Part shown: positions 56,425-64,000 of the stretch, piece after piece
How positions within the stretch are numbered: the stretch's first letter is position 1
How the letters are laid out: each line of letters starts with the position of its first letter
Source: Eubacterium sp. AF36-5BH
GTDB lineage: Bacteria; Bacillota; Clostridia; Lachnospirales; Lachnospiraceae
NCBI RefSeq assembly: GCF_003460505.1
Contig: NZ_QTVG01000006.1
Span: 62,001 to 126,000 of the forward strand
Reading direction: 5' to 3'
DNA: 64,000 bases
The notes under the pieces: model-generated
Databases searched by the model: none
Seen by the model: only the letters and a program-made list of their open reading frames with translations
Told to the model about the DNA's origin: nothing
Position numbers and translations under genes: made by a program

Positions 56425-57207
56425 ATGGATTTAAAAATCATTCAGGGTATATTAATACCCTTTTTAGGAACGTCTTTAGGAGCAGCTTGTGTATTGTTTA
56501 TGAAAAAAGATTTGAATATAAAAATTCAAAAAATATTAACAGGTTTTGCAGCAGGCGTAATGGTGGCAGCGTCAATATGGAGTCTTATTATTCCATCAAT
56601 TGAACAGTCGGAAAATATGGGAAAATTTGCTTTTTTACCGGCTTTTATAGGTTTTTGGTTAGGAATCCTGTTTCTATTGTTATTAGATGAAATAATTCCC
56701 CATTTACACGTAAGCAGTAATGAAACAGAAGGCCCCAAAGTGAAGATTAAGCGAACAACCATGTTAGTGTTAGCGGTAACTCTTCACAACATACCTGAGG
56801 GAATGGCAGTCGGTGTTGTTTTTGCAGGTGTGCTTTCAGGGAAAAGTGGCATTACTGAAATGGGTGCTTTAGCACTTTCCATTGGAATTGCAATTCAAAA
56901 CTTTCCGGAAGGTGCCATTGTGTCAATGCCCTTGAAAGCAGAAGGTAATGGAAAAAGAAAGGCTTTTCTGTATGGAGTTTTATCCGGGGCAGTGGAGCCA
57001 ATAGCGGCAGTAATTACAATATTGGCGGCAAGCTTTATAATTCCGGCACTTCCTTATTTGTTAAGTTTTGCAGCAGGAGCAATGATGTATGTTGTTGTGG
57101 AAGAGCTTGTTCCGGAAATGGCGGAAGGAAAACATTCTAACTGGGGAACAATATTTTTCGCATTAGGATTTACGGTAATGATGACATTAGATGTAGCATT
57201 AGGTTAG
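56425..57207 (+). CDS. ZIP-family metal transporter
   Basis: 260 residues with GAGGAG upstream and eight membrane helices. Metal-site motifs HNIPEGMAVGV and NFPEGAIVSMP in helices IV and V are intact, and a short loop with HLHVSS lies before them. Imports zinc or other divalent cations. Monocistronic. Confidence 0.9.
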   Translation: MDLKIIQGILIPFLGTSLGAACVLFMKKDLNIKIQKILTGFAAGVMVAASIWSLIIPSIEQSENMGKFAFLPAFIGFWLGILFLLLLDEIIPHLHVSSNETEGPKVKIKRTTMLVLAVTLHNIPEGMAVGVVFAGVLSGKSGITEMGALALSIGIAIQNFPEGAIVSMPLKAEGNGKRKAFLYGVLSGAVEPIAAVITILAASFIIPALPYLLSFAAGAMMYVVVEELVPEMAEGKHSNWGTIFFALGFTVMMTLDVALG

Positions 57208-57247
57208 CGTTTGTGTCGAAAATATGAAAAAAATGTAAAAAATGTTA

Positions 57248-57276
57248 TTGCATTAATTCCTCTATAGTCTTACAAT
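57248..57276 (+). promoter_or_regulatory. Promoter of the glycine-riboswitch transcript
   Basis: TTGCAT (57248-57253), 17-base spacer, TACAAT (57271-57276). Predicted start is a few bases before the first riboswitch stem. Confidence 0.65.
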
Positions 57277-57285
57277 AGAAAGTGC

Positions 57286-57420
57286 GTTGTCAAAAAGGAA
57301 TATAGACAACAACTGGAGAGGTCTGATGACAAAGATTTTTGTTGACTCAGACGCCGAAGGTGTACGGCAGAATTTAAATCTTTTATGAATTCTGTTAATC
57401 TCTCAGGCAAAAGGACAGGA
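57286..57420 (+). ncRNA. Glycine riboswitch
   Basis: Conserved glycine-aptamer features: GGAGAGGTCTGATG (57314), a stem GTCTGA/TCAGAC, GACGCCGAAGG (57370), and CTCTCAGGCAAAAGGACAG. A GTTGTC/GACAAC hairpin at 57286-57310 precedes it where tandem glycine riboswitches have a second aptamer, so this is a single-aptamer form. It ends next to the ribosome site of the AgcS gene, allowing control of translation by glycine. Confidence 0.92.
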
Positions 57421-57427
57421 GGACGTT

Positions 57428-58858
57428 ATGAACGCAATAGGAGACTTTTTAACTAAGGTAGATGATTTGGTTTGGGGAGTTCCACTTATAGTGTTAATTC
57501 TCGCAGCAGGCATCTACCTTACTTTTCGTTTAAGACTTTTACAGATAGTGCATTTGCCAAAGGCACTTAGGTTTATGTTTTTAAATGAAGAGGAAGGTGA
57601 AGGGGAAGTAAGTAGTTTTGGAGCACTTTGTACAGCTTTATCAGCGACTATAGGAACAGGTAACATTGTTGGTGTAGCTACAGCCATTGGTTGTACAGCA
57701 CTTGGAACAGCAGTTGGTGGTCCCGGTGCATTATTCTGGATGTGGGTTGCGGCATTTTTTGGAATGGCAACAAAGTACGCAGAAGGATTTTTGGCAGTAA
57801 GATACAGAACAATTGATAAGGAAGGACATGTTCTTGGTGGACCTTTCTACTACATTGAAAGTGGTATGGGACACAAATGGAAATGGCTTGCAAAAATCTT
57901 TGCATTTTTTGGAGCTTGCGTAGGTTTATTTGGTATCGGAACATTTACACAGGTAAACGGAATTGCATCAGCAACATTATCATTCTTTGATCCAAACAAA
58001 GAACATGCAGTTAATATACTTGGAAAGGATTATTCAATCGTAACAGTTATTACAGCTTTAGTTTTAGCTTTTGTAGTAGGTTTGGTAGTAATTGGTGGTA
58101 TTCAGAGAATTTCTAAAGTATCACAGGTAGTAGTTCCATTTATGGCTGTTTTATATATTGTGACTGTACTTGTGTTAATTATTGCAAATATAGAAAAATT
58201 ACCTGGTGCATTAGCAACAATCGTTGAATATGCATTTGGTGCAAAAGCAGCAGCAGGTGGTGTGCTTGCAGCAATTGGTATTGCAATGCAGAAAGGTATT
58301 GCAAGAGGTATTTTCTCAAATGAAGCAGGACTTGGTTCAGCACCAATCGCAGCAGCTGCAGCAAAAACAAACGAACCTGTACGTCAGGGATTAGTAACAA
58401 TGACAGGTACATTCATTGATACAATTATTGTATGTACTTTAACAGGTTTATCAATTGTAATGATGGGCTCATATCAGGTAAAAGGAATCGAAGGTGTACA
58501 GGTTACAACTGATGCATTCCAGAAGGGCTTAAGCTTCTTACCTGCAGAAGTTTCAGCATTTGTATTGATGGTATGTTTAGTATTCTTTGCTTTTACAACA
58601 ATCCTTGGTTGGAATTACTATGGTGAAAGATGCTTAGAATATTTAACAAATAGAAATCAAAAAGCAGTAAAAGTATACAGATGGTTATACATACTTGCAG
58701 TATTCATTGGACCATACATGACTGTCAAAGCAGTTTGGACAATTGCCGATATCTTTAATGGTTTAATGGCAATTCCTAACATAATCGCATTGTTTGTATT
58801 AAGTGGTGTTGTGGCAAAAGAAACAAAAGAGTATTTCAAAAAGCATAAAGAATTATAA
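57428..58858 (+). CDS. Alanine/glycine:cation symporter (AgcS family)
   Basis: 476 residues, about ten membrane helices. ALSATIGTGNIVGVATAI and FSNEAGLGSAPIAAAAA are family signatures, and GWNYYGERCLEYL lies near the end. Imports glycine or alanine with sodium. It is directly under a glycine riboswitch, which strongly supports glycine as substrate. Confidence 0.92.
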   Translation: MNAIGDFLTKVDDLVWGVPLIVLILAAGIYLTFRLRLLQIVHLPKALRFMFLNEEEGEGEVSSFGALCTALSATIGTGNIVGVATAIGCTALGTAVGGPGALFWMWVAAFFGMATKYAEGFLAVRYRTIDKEGHVLGGPFYYIESGMGHKWKWLAKIFAFFGACVGLFGIGTFTQVNGIASATLSFFDPNKEHAVNILGKDYSIVTVITALVLAFVVGLVVIGGIQRISKVSQVVVPFMAVLYIVTVLVLIIANIEKLPGALATIVEYAFGAKAAAGGVLAAIGIAMQKGIARGIFSNEAGLGSAPIAAAAAKTNEPVRQGLVTMTGTFIDTIIVCTLTGLSIVMMGSYQVKGIEGVQVTTDAFQKGLSFLPAEVSAFVLMVCLVFFAFTTILGWNYYGERCLEYLTNRNQKAVKVYRWLYILAVFIGPYMTVKAVWTIADIFNGLMAIPNIIALFVLSGVVAKETKEYFKKHKEL

Positions 58859-59261
58859 TAATCATTTATAATTTATAAAAATATTAACGTGATCTGAGAG
58901 TTTTTTAAAAAAGAAAGACACTAAAAAGATACAAGAGAAAAATAATAAATACAAACAAATAGAAAAAAATAAGATAAATAAAAAATAAATTAATTAAAAT
59001 AAATTGTTAAGTTGTTAAAAAAAGAGCTAAAAATGTTTGATAATTTGATATTGCCCCTGCATAGATTTGCATAGGTTGCGTATCATATTCAAACAAATTT
59101 TAGCTCTTTGTTTATTCGTACTCATAAACTGAATTATATAAGCTGTTCAACTTTTTACTTATTAATATCCATAAATTAAATTATGTAATAGCTGTTTAGC
59201 TATTATCATATTGAAGCATCAGGTTAAATCAGCATTTTCAAATTATTATCTTTTCGAATTA
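58859..59261. other. Non-coding gap between AgcS and CBS genes
   Basis: Contains the shared terminator at 59021-59109; otherwise AT-rich with nothing recognised. Confidence 0.5.
59021..59109. terminator. Bidirectional terminator of AgcS and CBS genes
   Basis: AAAGAGCTAAAAATGTTTGA pairs with TCAAACAAATTTTAGCTCTT across a loop of about 48 bases that contains further pairing. Confidence 0.75.
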
Positions 59262-59684
59262 TTAGCTGACGATTTTGTTTTCAATCATTTCCTTGTTGGC
59301 AAGGTAAAGAATAACGTCTTTACGGGTAATAATGCCTATAAATACATTGTGGTCGTCTACTACCGGTACAAAGTTCTGGTTAGTAATCTTGTTTACAAGC
59401 TCATCCATGGAAACTGAAATATTAACAGCTTCATTATCTCTTTTACGTTTCACATCCAAAATCGAAATATCTTCCATATCTTTTAAACTTGGAAAATCAT
59501 TATCTTTAATATACCAAAGCATATCACCTTCTGTGATAGTACCAACATATTTACCATCTAAATCTAAAAGTGGAATGGCTGAGTAGCCATGATGTTCCAT
59601 TTTTTCTAAAGCCTGACGTAATGTATCATCAGTATCTGTATGTGCAACTTTTTCTTTTGGTGTTAAAAAAAATAAAATATTCAT
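59262..59684 (-). CDS. CBS-domain pair protein
   Basis: 140 residues with GGAGGG upstream. Two CBS motifs: residues 5-60 (LRQALEKMEHHGYSAIPLLD and VGTITEGDML) and about 75-135 (INQNF-like VPVVDDHNVFIGIITRKDV). Such stand-alone pairs bind adenosine nucleotides and regulate partners. The partner is unknown. The seven-copy hairpin array begins about 160 bases upstream of the start. Confidence 0.88.
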   Translation of the reverse strand: MNILFFLTPKEKVAHTDTDDTLRQALEKMEHHGYSAIPLLDLDGKYVGTITEGDMLWYIKDNDFPSLKDMEDISILDVKRKRDNEAVNISVSMDELVNKITNQNFVPVVDDHNVFIGIITRKDVILYLANKEMIENKIVS

Positions 59685-59844
59685 ATAAAATCCCTCCGTA
59701 GTTCTTTTTCATACCGAACAACATCATACCAAAAAAACAATGGTAAATCCATACAATACACAAAAAGTTAACAAAGAATTAAGAAATAAATGGAAAATAT
59801 TAACGAATTTAGACAAAAGAAAAGTTTGAAAAATAAGTAAGCAA

Positions 59845-60383
59845 AAATTTCCACCCCTTGAGGCTGATAAAACTAAAAGGGGTGGAAAAATTCAAACAAA
59901 GTAAAAACAGAAAAACGCAAAAACAAAATTTTCCACCCCTTGAGCATGATAAAACTAAAAGGGGTGGAAAAAATCAAACAAAGTAAAAACAGAAAAACGC
60001 AAAAACAAAATTTTCCACCCCTTGTGCATGATAAAATTTAAAAGGGGTGGAAAAAATCAAACCAAATAAAAACAGAAAAACGCAAAAACAAAAATTTCCA
60101 CCCCTTGAGCATGATAAAATCTTAAAGGGGTGGAAAAATTCAGACCAAATAAAAACAGAAAATGGCAAAACAAAATTTTCCACCCTTTAAGCATGATAAA
60201 AACTAAAAGGGGTGGAAAAATTCAAACAAAGTAAAAACAGAAAAAAGCAAAAACAAAAATTTCCACCCCTTGAGCATGATAAAAACTAAAAGGGGTGGAA
60301 AAATTCAGACCAAATAAAAACAGAAAAACGCAAAAACAAAATTTTCCACCCCTTGAGACTGATAAAATCTTAAAGGGGTGGAA
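59845..60383. repeat. Seven-copy tandem array of 82-83 bp hairpin repeats
   Basis: Each unit has TTTCCACCCCTT, a 15-17 base loop (GAGCATGATAAAACTA type), AAGGGGTGGAAA, then an A-rich spacer AAACAGAAAAACGCAAAAAC. Stem starts at 59851, 59933, 60015, 60098, 60180, 60263 and 60346. Spacers are conserved too. On the minus strand each stem is followed by T-rich sequence, like a terminator. The array lies downstream of purH and upstream of the CBS gene. Confidence 0.95.
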
Positions 60384-60421
60384 TTTTATAAATAGCTATA
60401 AATTAATCAAATCTTAGTGAT

Positions 60422-61597
60422 TTAGTGGTGGAATAATCTAAGTCCTGTGAAGCTCATTACCATATCATGTTTGTTACATGCATCAATAACATCCTGGTCT
60501 CTAATAGAACCGCCTGGCTGAGCAACATATTTAACACCACTCTTTGCAGCTCTTTCAATGTTATCGCTAAATGGGAAGAATGCATCAGAACCTAATGTGA
60601 TTCCTTCAGCCTGTGCAAGCCAAGCCTGCTTTTCTTCCTTAGTAAATACTTCAGGCTTTTCTGTAAATACTCTTTCCCATTCGCCATCAGCTAAAATATC
60701 CATATATTCATCACCAATGTAAAGGTCAATAGCATTGTCTCTATCAGCTCTCTTCATATCTTCTTTAAATGGAAGATTAAGAACCTTTGGACACTGACGA
60801 AGCAACCAGTTGTCAGCCTTCTGTCCAGCAAGTCTTACACAATGGATACGTGACTGCTGTCCGGCACCAACACCGATAGCCTGTCCGTTTTTAACAAAAC
60901 ATACTGAGTTTGACTGAGTATATTTTAATGTAATCATTGAAATAGCCATGTCAATCTTTGCCTGTTCTGTAAGTTCTTTATTTTCTGTAACAACATTGCT
61001 AAAGAAATCATCATCAATGTTTAATTCGTTACGTCCCTGTTCAAAAGTAATACCGAAAACTTCTTTTCTTTCAAGCTTCTTAGGTACATAGTCAGGATCA
61101 ATTTCGATAATAGCATAAGCACCACGTTTTTTACCCTTTAATAATTCAAGAGCTTCAGGTTCATAGCCTGGTGCAATAATTCCGTCTGAGAATTCTCTCT
61201 TAATAACCTGTGCTGTAGAAACATCGCAAACATCTGATAAAGCAATGAAATCACCATAAGATGACATTCTGTCAGCACCTCTGGCTCTTGCATAAGCTGA
61301 TGCAAGTGGTGATAATTCTCCAAGGTCATCAACCCAGTAAATTTTAGCTTCAACTTCGCTTAAAGGAAGTCCAACAGCAGCACCGGCTGGTGAAACATGT
61401 TTAAAAGAAGTAGCAGCAGGAAGACCTGTAGCTTTCTTTAATTCCTTAACTAACTGCCAGCCGTTAAAAGCATCAAGGAAGTTAATGTATCCAGGTTTTC
61501 CATTTAAAACCTTGATTGGTAATTCACCTTCTTCCATATAAATACGTGAAGGTTTCTGGTTTGGGTTACATCCATATTTTAATTCTAATTCTTTCAT
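60422..61597 (-). CDS. purH: AICAR formyltransferase (PurH transformylase domain only)
   Basis: 391 residues from the ATG at 61597 after AGGAG. LKYGCNPNQKPSRIY, KHVSPAGAAVGLPL and RQCPKVLNLPF are hallmarks of the transformylase domain (formerly the C-terminal half of PurH). The N-terminal IMP cyclohydrolase domain is absent. It converts AICAR to FAICAR with 10-formyl-THF. The cyclohydrolase step is supplied by the PurO-like gene upstream in the same operon (156-base gap). The C-terminus SFTGLRLFHH carries the end typical of the domain. Confidence 0.93.
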   Translation of the reverse strand: MKELELKYGCNPNQKPSRIYMEEGELPIKVLNGKPGYINFLDAFNGWQLVKELKKATGLPAATSFKHVSPAGAAVGLPLSEVEAKIYWVDDLGELSPLASAYARARGADRMSSYGDFIALSDVCDVSTAQVIKREFSDGIIAPGYEPEALELLKGKKRGAYAIIEIDPDYVPKKLERKEVFGITFEQGRNELNIDDDFFSNVVTENKELTEQAKIDMAISMITLKYTQSNSVCFVKNGQAIGVGAGQQSRIHCVRLAGQKADNWLLRQCPKVLNLPFKEDMKRADRDNAIDLYIGDEYMDILADGEWERVFTEKPEVFTKEEKQAWLAQAEGITLGSDAFFPFSDNIERAAKSGVKYVAQPGGSIRDQDVIDACNKHDMVMSFTGLRLFHH

Positions 61598-61753
61598 AAG
61601 CACTCCTAATTAAATTCTTTAGTTATAATTATTAAATTCTTTAGTTACAATTTTAATGGCTACTAATAATTATAATCATTAACAGCATTTGTTCAAAAAG
61701 AGCCTGAACAAAATATTAATAAATTATAATTTTATGATAATAAGCATAATTGA

Positions 61754-62467
61754 TTATTTATTTTTGTTAATAATTTTTGTTTCATAAGTTCCGTCTTCTA
61801 TATTAATGTATCTTACAAAAAGAGAAACTTTGTTGTCTTCATTTAAGCTGTTCCAAAGCATGTTAGTGAATTCGTCCATATTGTCCATCATAGGAACTAA
61901 CTTTGGTTCACCTTCAAATGAAGGAAGAGGATTACCATCACATTTGTAAGTGTGAATGAAATGTCCTTCTCCATTAACAGGATTTTCATAAGCAAAAGTG
62001 TATCTGTTGCAAGCATTAGGATTACCGTTGTTGCTCTTTAAAATAGACATTGCATAGTTATACTTTCCGTCTTCAACATGCATAATTCCTGAAATACGAG
62101 GTGTGTAGTTAGGACCATCAGGCTCAAATTCACGAGTTCTAAGTGACTGTTCAAAAGTCTGCTGCTTGTCCATTAATTCATAAATAGTATCTGTCTGATC
62201 TCCATTTGTTACAATTGTCTTATTTCCAAGAACACGAACAGGTGCGTAAATAATAAGACTTGGATCAACTAACTTTGAAGGATCAAAAGCCTGTGTTCTA
62301 ATTCCTTCACCTTCAGTTGCGAAAACACGATTACGGCTGTTTTCGCTACGACCCATAATAAAATAAGCTGTTACTGCAAACTTTCCATTTGGAGACTTTC
62401 CAATAACAATTCCACGTCCCGGATATGAATTTTCTTTTAATTCATTTTCAAGAGATAACATTTCCAT
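61754..62467 (-). CDS. purO: PurO-type IMP cyclohydrolase
   Basis: 237 residues, AAGGAGG upstream. NSYPGRGIVIGKSPNGKF, YFIMGRSENSRNRVF and DPSLIIYAPVRVLG match the PurO family, first described in Archaea, which closes FAICAR to IMP. It replaces the missing cyclohydrolase half of PurH. It lies directly under a ZTP riboswitch and leads the purO-purH operon, so the last two steps of purine synthesis are co-regulated. Confidence 0.9.
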   Translation of the reverse strand: MEMLSLENELKENSYPGRGIVIGKSPNGKFAVTAYFIMGRSENSRNRVFATEGEGIRTQAFDPSKLVDPSLIIYAPVRVLGNKTIVTNGDQTDTIYELMDKQQTFEQSLRTREFEPDGPNYTPRISGIMHVEDGKYNYAMSILKSNNGNPNACNRYTFAYENPVNGEGHFIHTYKCDGNPLPSFEGEPKLVPMMDNMDEFTNMLWNSLNEDNKVSLFVRYINIEDGTYETKIINKNK

Positions 62468-62494
62468 TTAATAAATCCTCCTTAAAATAACAAA

Positions 62495-62596
62495 ACCACC
62501 TGGGTAACCAGAGAGGTTGCCCAGGCGGTCGACTTACATTCTTAAAACCATGCTCCCTGTGGTGAACTCCACTTATCCGCCAGTCGCATGGACGAT
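62495..62596 (-). ncRNA. ZTP riboswitch (pfl motif)
   Basis: On the minus strand: ATGCGACTGGCGGATAAGTG, CACAGGGAGCATGG and CCGCCTGGGC in the conserved order of the pfl/ZTP aptamer. CCTGGGCAACC also pairs with GGTTACCCAGG followed by TTTT, a terminator that competes with the aptamer's last stem. ZTP or ZMP accumulates when folate one-carbon supply fails, so this would switch on purO and purH. Confidence 0.92.
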
Positions 62597-62779
62597 TTTC
62601 AATTTACAAGTAAAGAATACAATATTTTTAGGGGAATTTCAACTAGAAATTTGCCACTTTGAAAAGTTAATAAATTGTAAACAAATTCTTAAGTTTCTTG
62701 CGGTTATAGATAAAGTGTGTTACTTTACCATAAGGGCAAAAACTTAGAAGTATAAACTAAAAGGAAAGAGGTTTGGATT

Positions 62780-63445
62780 TTGCAAAGAATATATAAGATT
62801 TTGCCAAAATATGCGTTTTTACCTTTAATAATATGTTTAGGATTAAATGCGTTTACATATTTTGGTACCAGATTGTTTACAACGGGCTTGTATCATTATG
62901 ATTTAAGTTTACCAATAGATTATATGATTCCGTTTACACCGTTTATGATGTCAGTTTATGTGTTGGCATACGTGGTTTGGATTGTGGGATTTATTGTAAT
63001 AGGAAGAGAGAGCAGAGAGGTCTGTTATGAAGTTTTGACGGCAGAGCAGATTGCAAAGTTATGTTGTTTAGTTGCTTTCATTGCAATACCTACAACAATT
63101 ATAAGACCGGAGGTAACAGGAACAGGATTTTTTCAGTGGTTATCACGATTAATATATAGTATGGACAGTCCTGATAATTTATTGCCATCAGTACATTGTC
63201 TTGAAAACTGGATTTGTTTTCGAGGAGCAATGAAGTGCAAAAAGGTTGGAAAGGGCTACAAAATATTTACGTTTGTAGCAGCAATTCTTGTGTTTGCTTC
63301 AACACTTATGGTTAAACAGCATGTAGTTTTAGATGTTGTGGCAGCCATTGTGGTAGTGGAACTTGGATTGTTTTTATCAAGAAGGTTTAATTTATCAAAG
63401 ATTTATTTTATAATAGAAGATAGGCTTTTCAAAAAAACTAATTAG
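62780..63445 (+). CDS. PAP2-family membrane phosphatase
   Basis: 221 residues from the TTG at 62780, nine bases after AAGGAAAGAG; there is no better ATG. Six membrane helices. Catalytic motifs: PSVHCLENW (PSxH) and KQHVVLDVVA (third motif with His and Asp; the first residue is Lys rather than Ser-Arg). The KxxxxxxRP motif I is not clear, but IIRPEVTG may be its remnant. Probably acts on lipid or isoprenyl phosphates. Same direction as the flippase-like gene 51 bases on. Confidence 0.82.
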   Translation: MQRIYKILPKYAFLPLIICLGLNAFTYFGTRLFTTGLYHYDLSLPIDYMIPFTPFMMSVYVLAYVVWIVGFIVIGRESREVCYEVLTAEQIAKLCCLVAFIAIPTTIIRPEVTGTGFFQWLSRLIYSMDSPDNLLPSVHCLENWICFRGAMKCKKVGKGYKIFTFVAAILVFASTLMVKQHVVLDVVAAIVVVELGLFLSRRFNLSKIYFIIEDRLFKKTN

Positions 63446-63495
63446 GTAACTGTAAACAAGCCTTTGCAGGCTTACTATTAATAGAAAAGGTGTTT

Positions 63496-64000
63496 ATGAA
63501 AGATATGAAAAGTAAAGTGCTATGGTCATTAGTATTGTTAGCACTGATTGGATTAACAATATACGCAATTGTTGGAACAAATGAATCTTTTACAATAGAT
63601 GGATTTATTTCCTATATCAAATCAGCTTCCCCAGGCTGGATTTTTGGGGCTTTTGTGTGTATGTGCGGATTTTTTGTATTCGAAGGTATGGCACTTAAGG
63701 TTTTGTGTGGAACATTTGGTTACAAAAGACCTTTTAGAAAATGTCTTGTATATTCATCATCTGACATTTATTTCTCAGCAATTACTCCATCAGCAACAGG
63801 TGGACAGCCGGCATCAGCATATTTTATGATGAAGGACAAGGTTCCAGGGGCTGTAACTACTATCATATTGCTGGTAAACTTGACATTATATACGGTTTCA
63901 ATTATTGTTATAGGAGTACTTTGCTTCATTTTAAGACCAACTATGGTTGTGCATTTTAGTATCGTTTCAAAAATTATGATATTTATTGGAGCGTTAGTAC
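63496..64000 (+). CDS. Lysylphosphatidylglycerol synthase/flippase-type membrane protein, 3' end outside window
   Basis: 168 residues visible, starting MKDMKSKVLWSLVLLALIG, with at least three membrane helices. SDIYFSAITPSATGGQPASA is the conserved motif of the UPF0104/MprF-type flippase domain. It is unknown whether a synthase domain follows beyond the window. The PAP2 gene just upstream suggests a membrane-lipid role. Confidence 0.82.
   Translation, partial: MKDMKSKVLWSLVLLALIGLTIYAIVGTNESFTIDGFISYIKSASPGWIFGAFVCMCGFFVFEGMALKVLCGTFGYKRPFRKCLVYSSSDIYFSAITPSATGGQPASAYFMMKDKVPGAVTTIILLVNLTLYTVSIIVIGVLCFILRPTMVVHFSIVSKIMIFIGALV

Noticed and set aside
59974..60183. 69-codon minus-strand frame with repeated Phe-rich segments
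   Set aside because: It is only the translation of the tandem hairpin repeats.
59845..60383. Possible CRISPR array from regular 82-83 base spacing
   Set aside because: The whole unit, including the spacer part, is conserved between copies; there are no unique spacers, and no cas genes lie nearby.
62517..62747. 76-codon plus-strand open frame
   Set aside because: Starts inside the ZTP riboswitch on the opposite strand and has no ribosome site.

Overview
The window looks like a chromosome segment of a low-GC, spore-forming Gram-positive of the Clostridia, most likely a gut or rumen Lachnospiraceae. The backbone is AT-rich with strong GGAGG-type ribosome sites. It encodes CotF-like spore coat proteins, secreted GH16 glucanases with Lys-rich C-terminal modules, an NhaC antiporter, a glycine riboswitch with an AgcS symporter, and a split purH/purO pair under a ZTP riboswitch. 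Genus is not decided; this is inference from gene content.

Layout. (1) 1-5896 and 16334-20619: two very large surface/secreted protein genes and a sortase-fold protein lacking the catalytic residues. The second surface gene is cut in two by a GC-richer element of about 10.4 kb (about 5893-16338). This is a Tn4451/TndX-like mobilizable element with a large serine recombinase, TnpW, TnpV, a MobL relaxase, a CHC2 primase, a VapE-like ATPase, RepA-like and DUF3847 proteins, regulators and a small AT-rich cargo (VOC, DUF3784 and DUF3795 proteins). An AA dinucleotide at both junctions would restore a reading frame of about 2142 codons on excision. (2) 20.6-33.6 kb: an accessory, partly decayed block. 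It holds an SNF2 helicase relic, an HNH protein, ThrH, a nonsense-mutated zinc-ribbon protein, an unknown 458-residue protein, a PLD-DEAD helicase split by a frameshift, a NUDIX hydrolase, a MazG-like protein, a GIY-YIG/Schlafen-type helicase, a small membrane protein and a DUF4143 ATPase. It reads like a defence or genome-maintenance island. (3) 33.7-42.6 kb: a second island with a Tn916-type integrase, excisionase, DnaC-like and RepA-like proteins and hairpin-rich DNA. It carries a BceAB-BceRS-like peptide-sensing and resistance operon and an IS1182 relic, but no relaxase.

(4) 42.7-55.3 kb: housekeeping and glucan use: LMW phosphatase, two ferredoxin-domain aldo/keto reductases, NhaC antiporter, MoxR/VWA pair, two secreted GH16 enzymes and a histidine phosphatase. 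(5) 55.6-64 kb: two spore-coat-like genes, a ZIP transporter, glycine riboswitch plus AgcS, a CBS protein, a seven-copy array of 82-83 bp hairpin repeats, the purH formyltransferase and purO cyclohydrolase genes under a ZTP riboswitch, a PAP2 phosphatase and the start of a flippase-type membrane protein.

The strongest leads are the hairpin array behind purH, the recombinase element inside a giant surface gene, the helicase/NUDIX/MazG/GIY-YIG block and the sortase-like protein without catalytic His and Cys. All functions are read from sequence motifs; no database search was possible.
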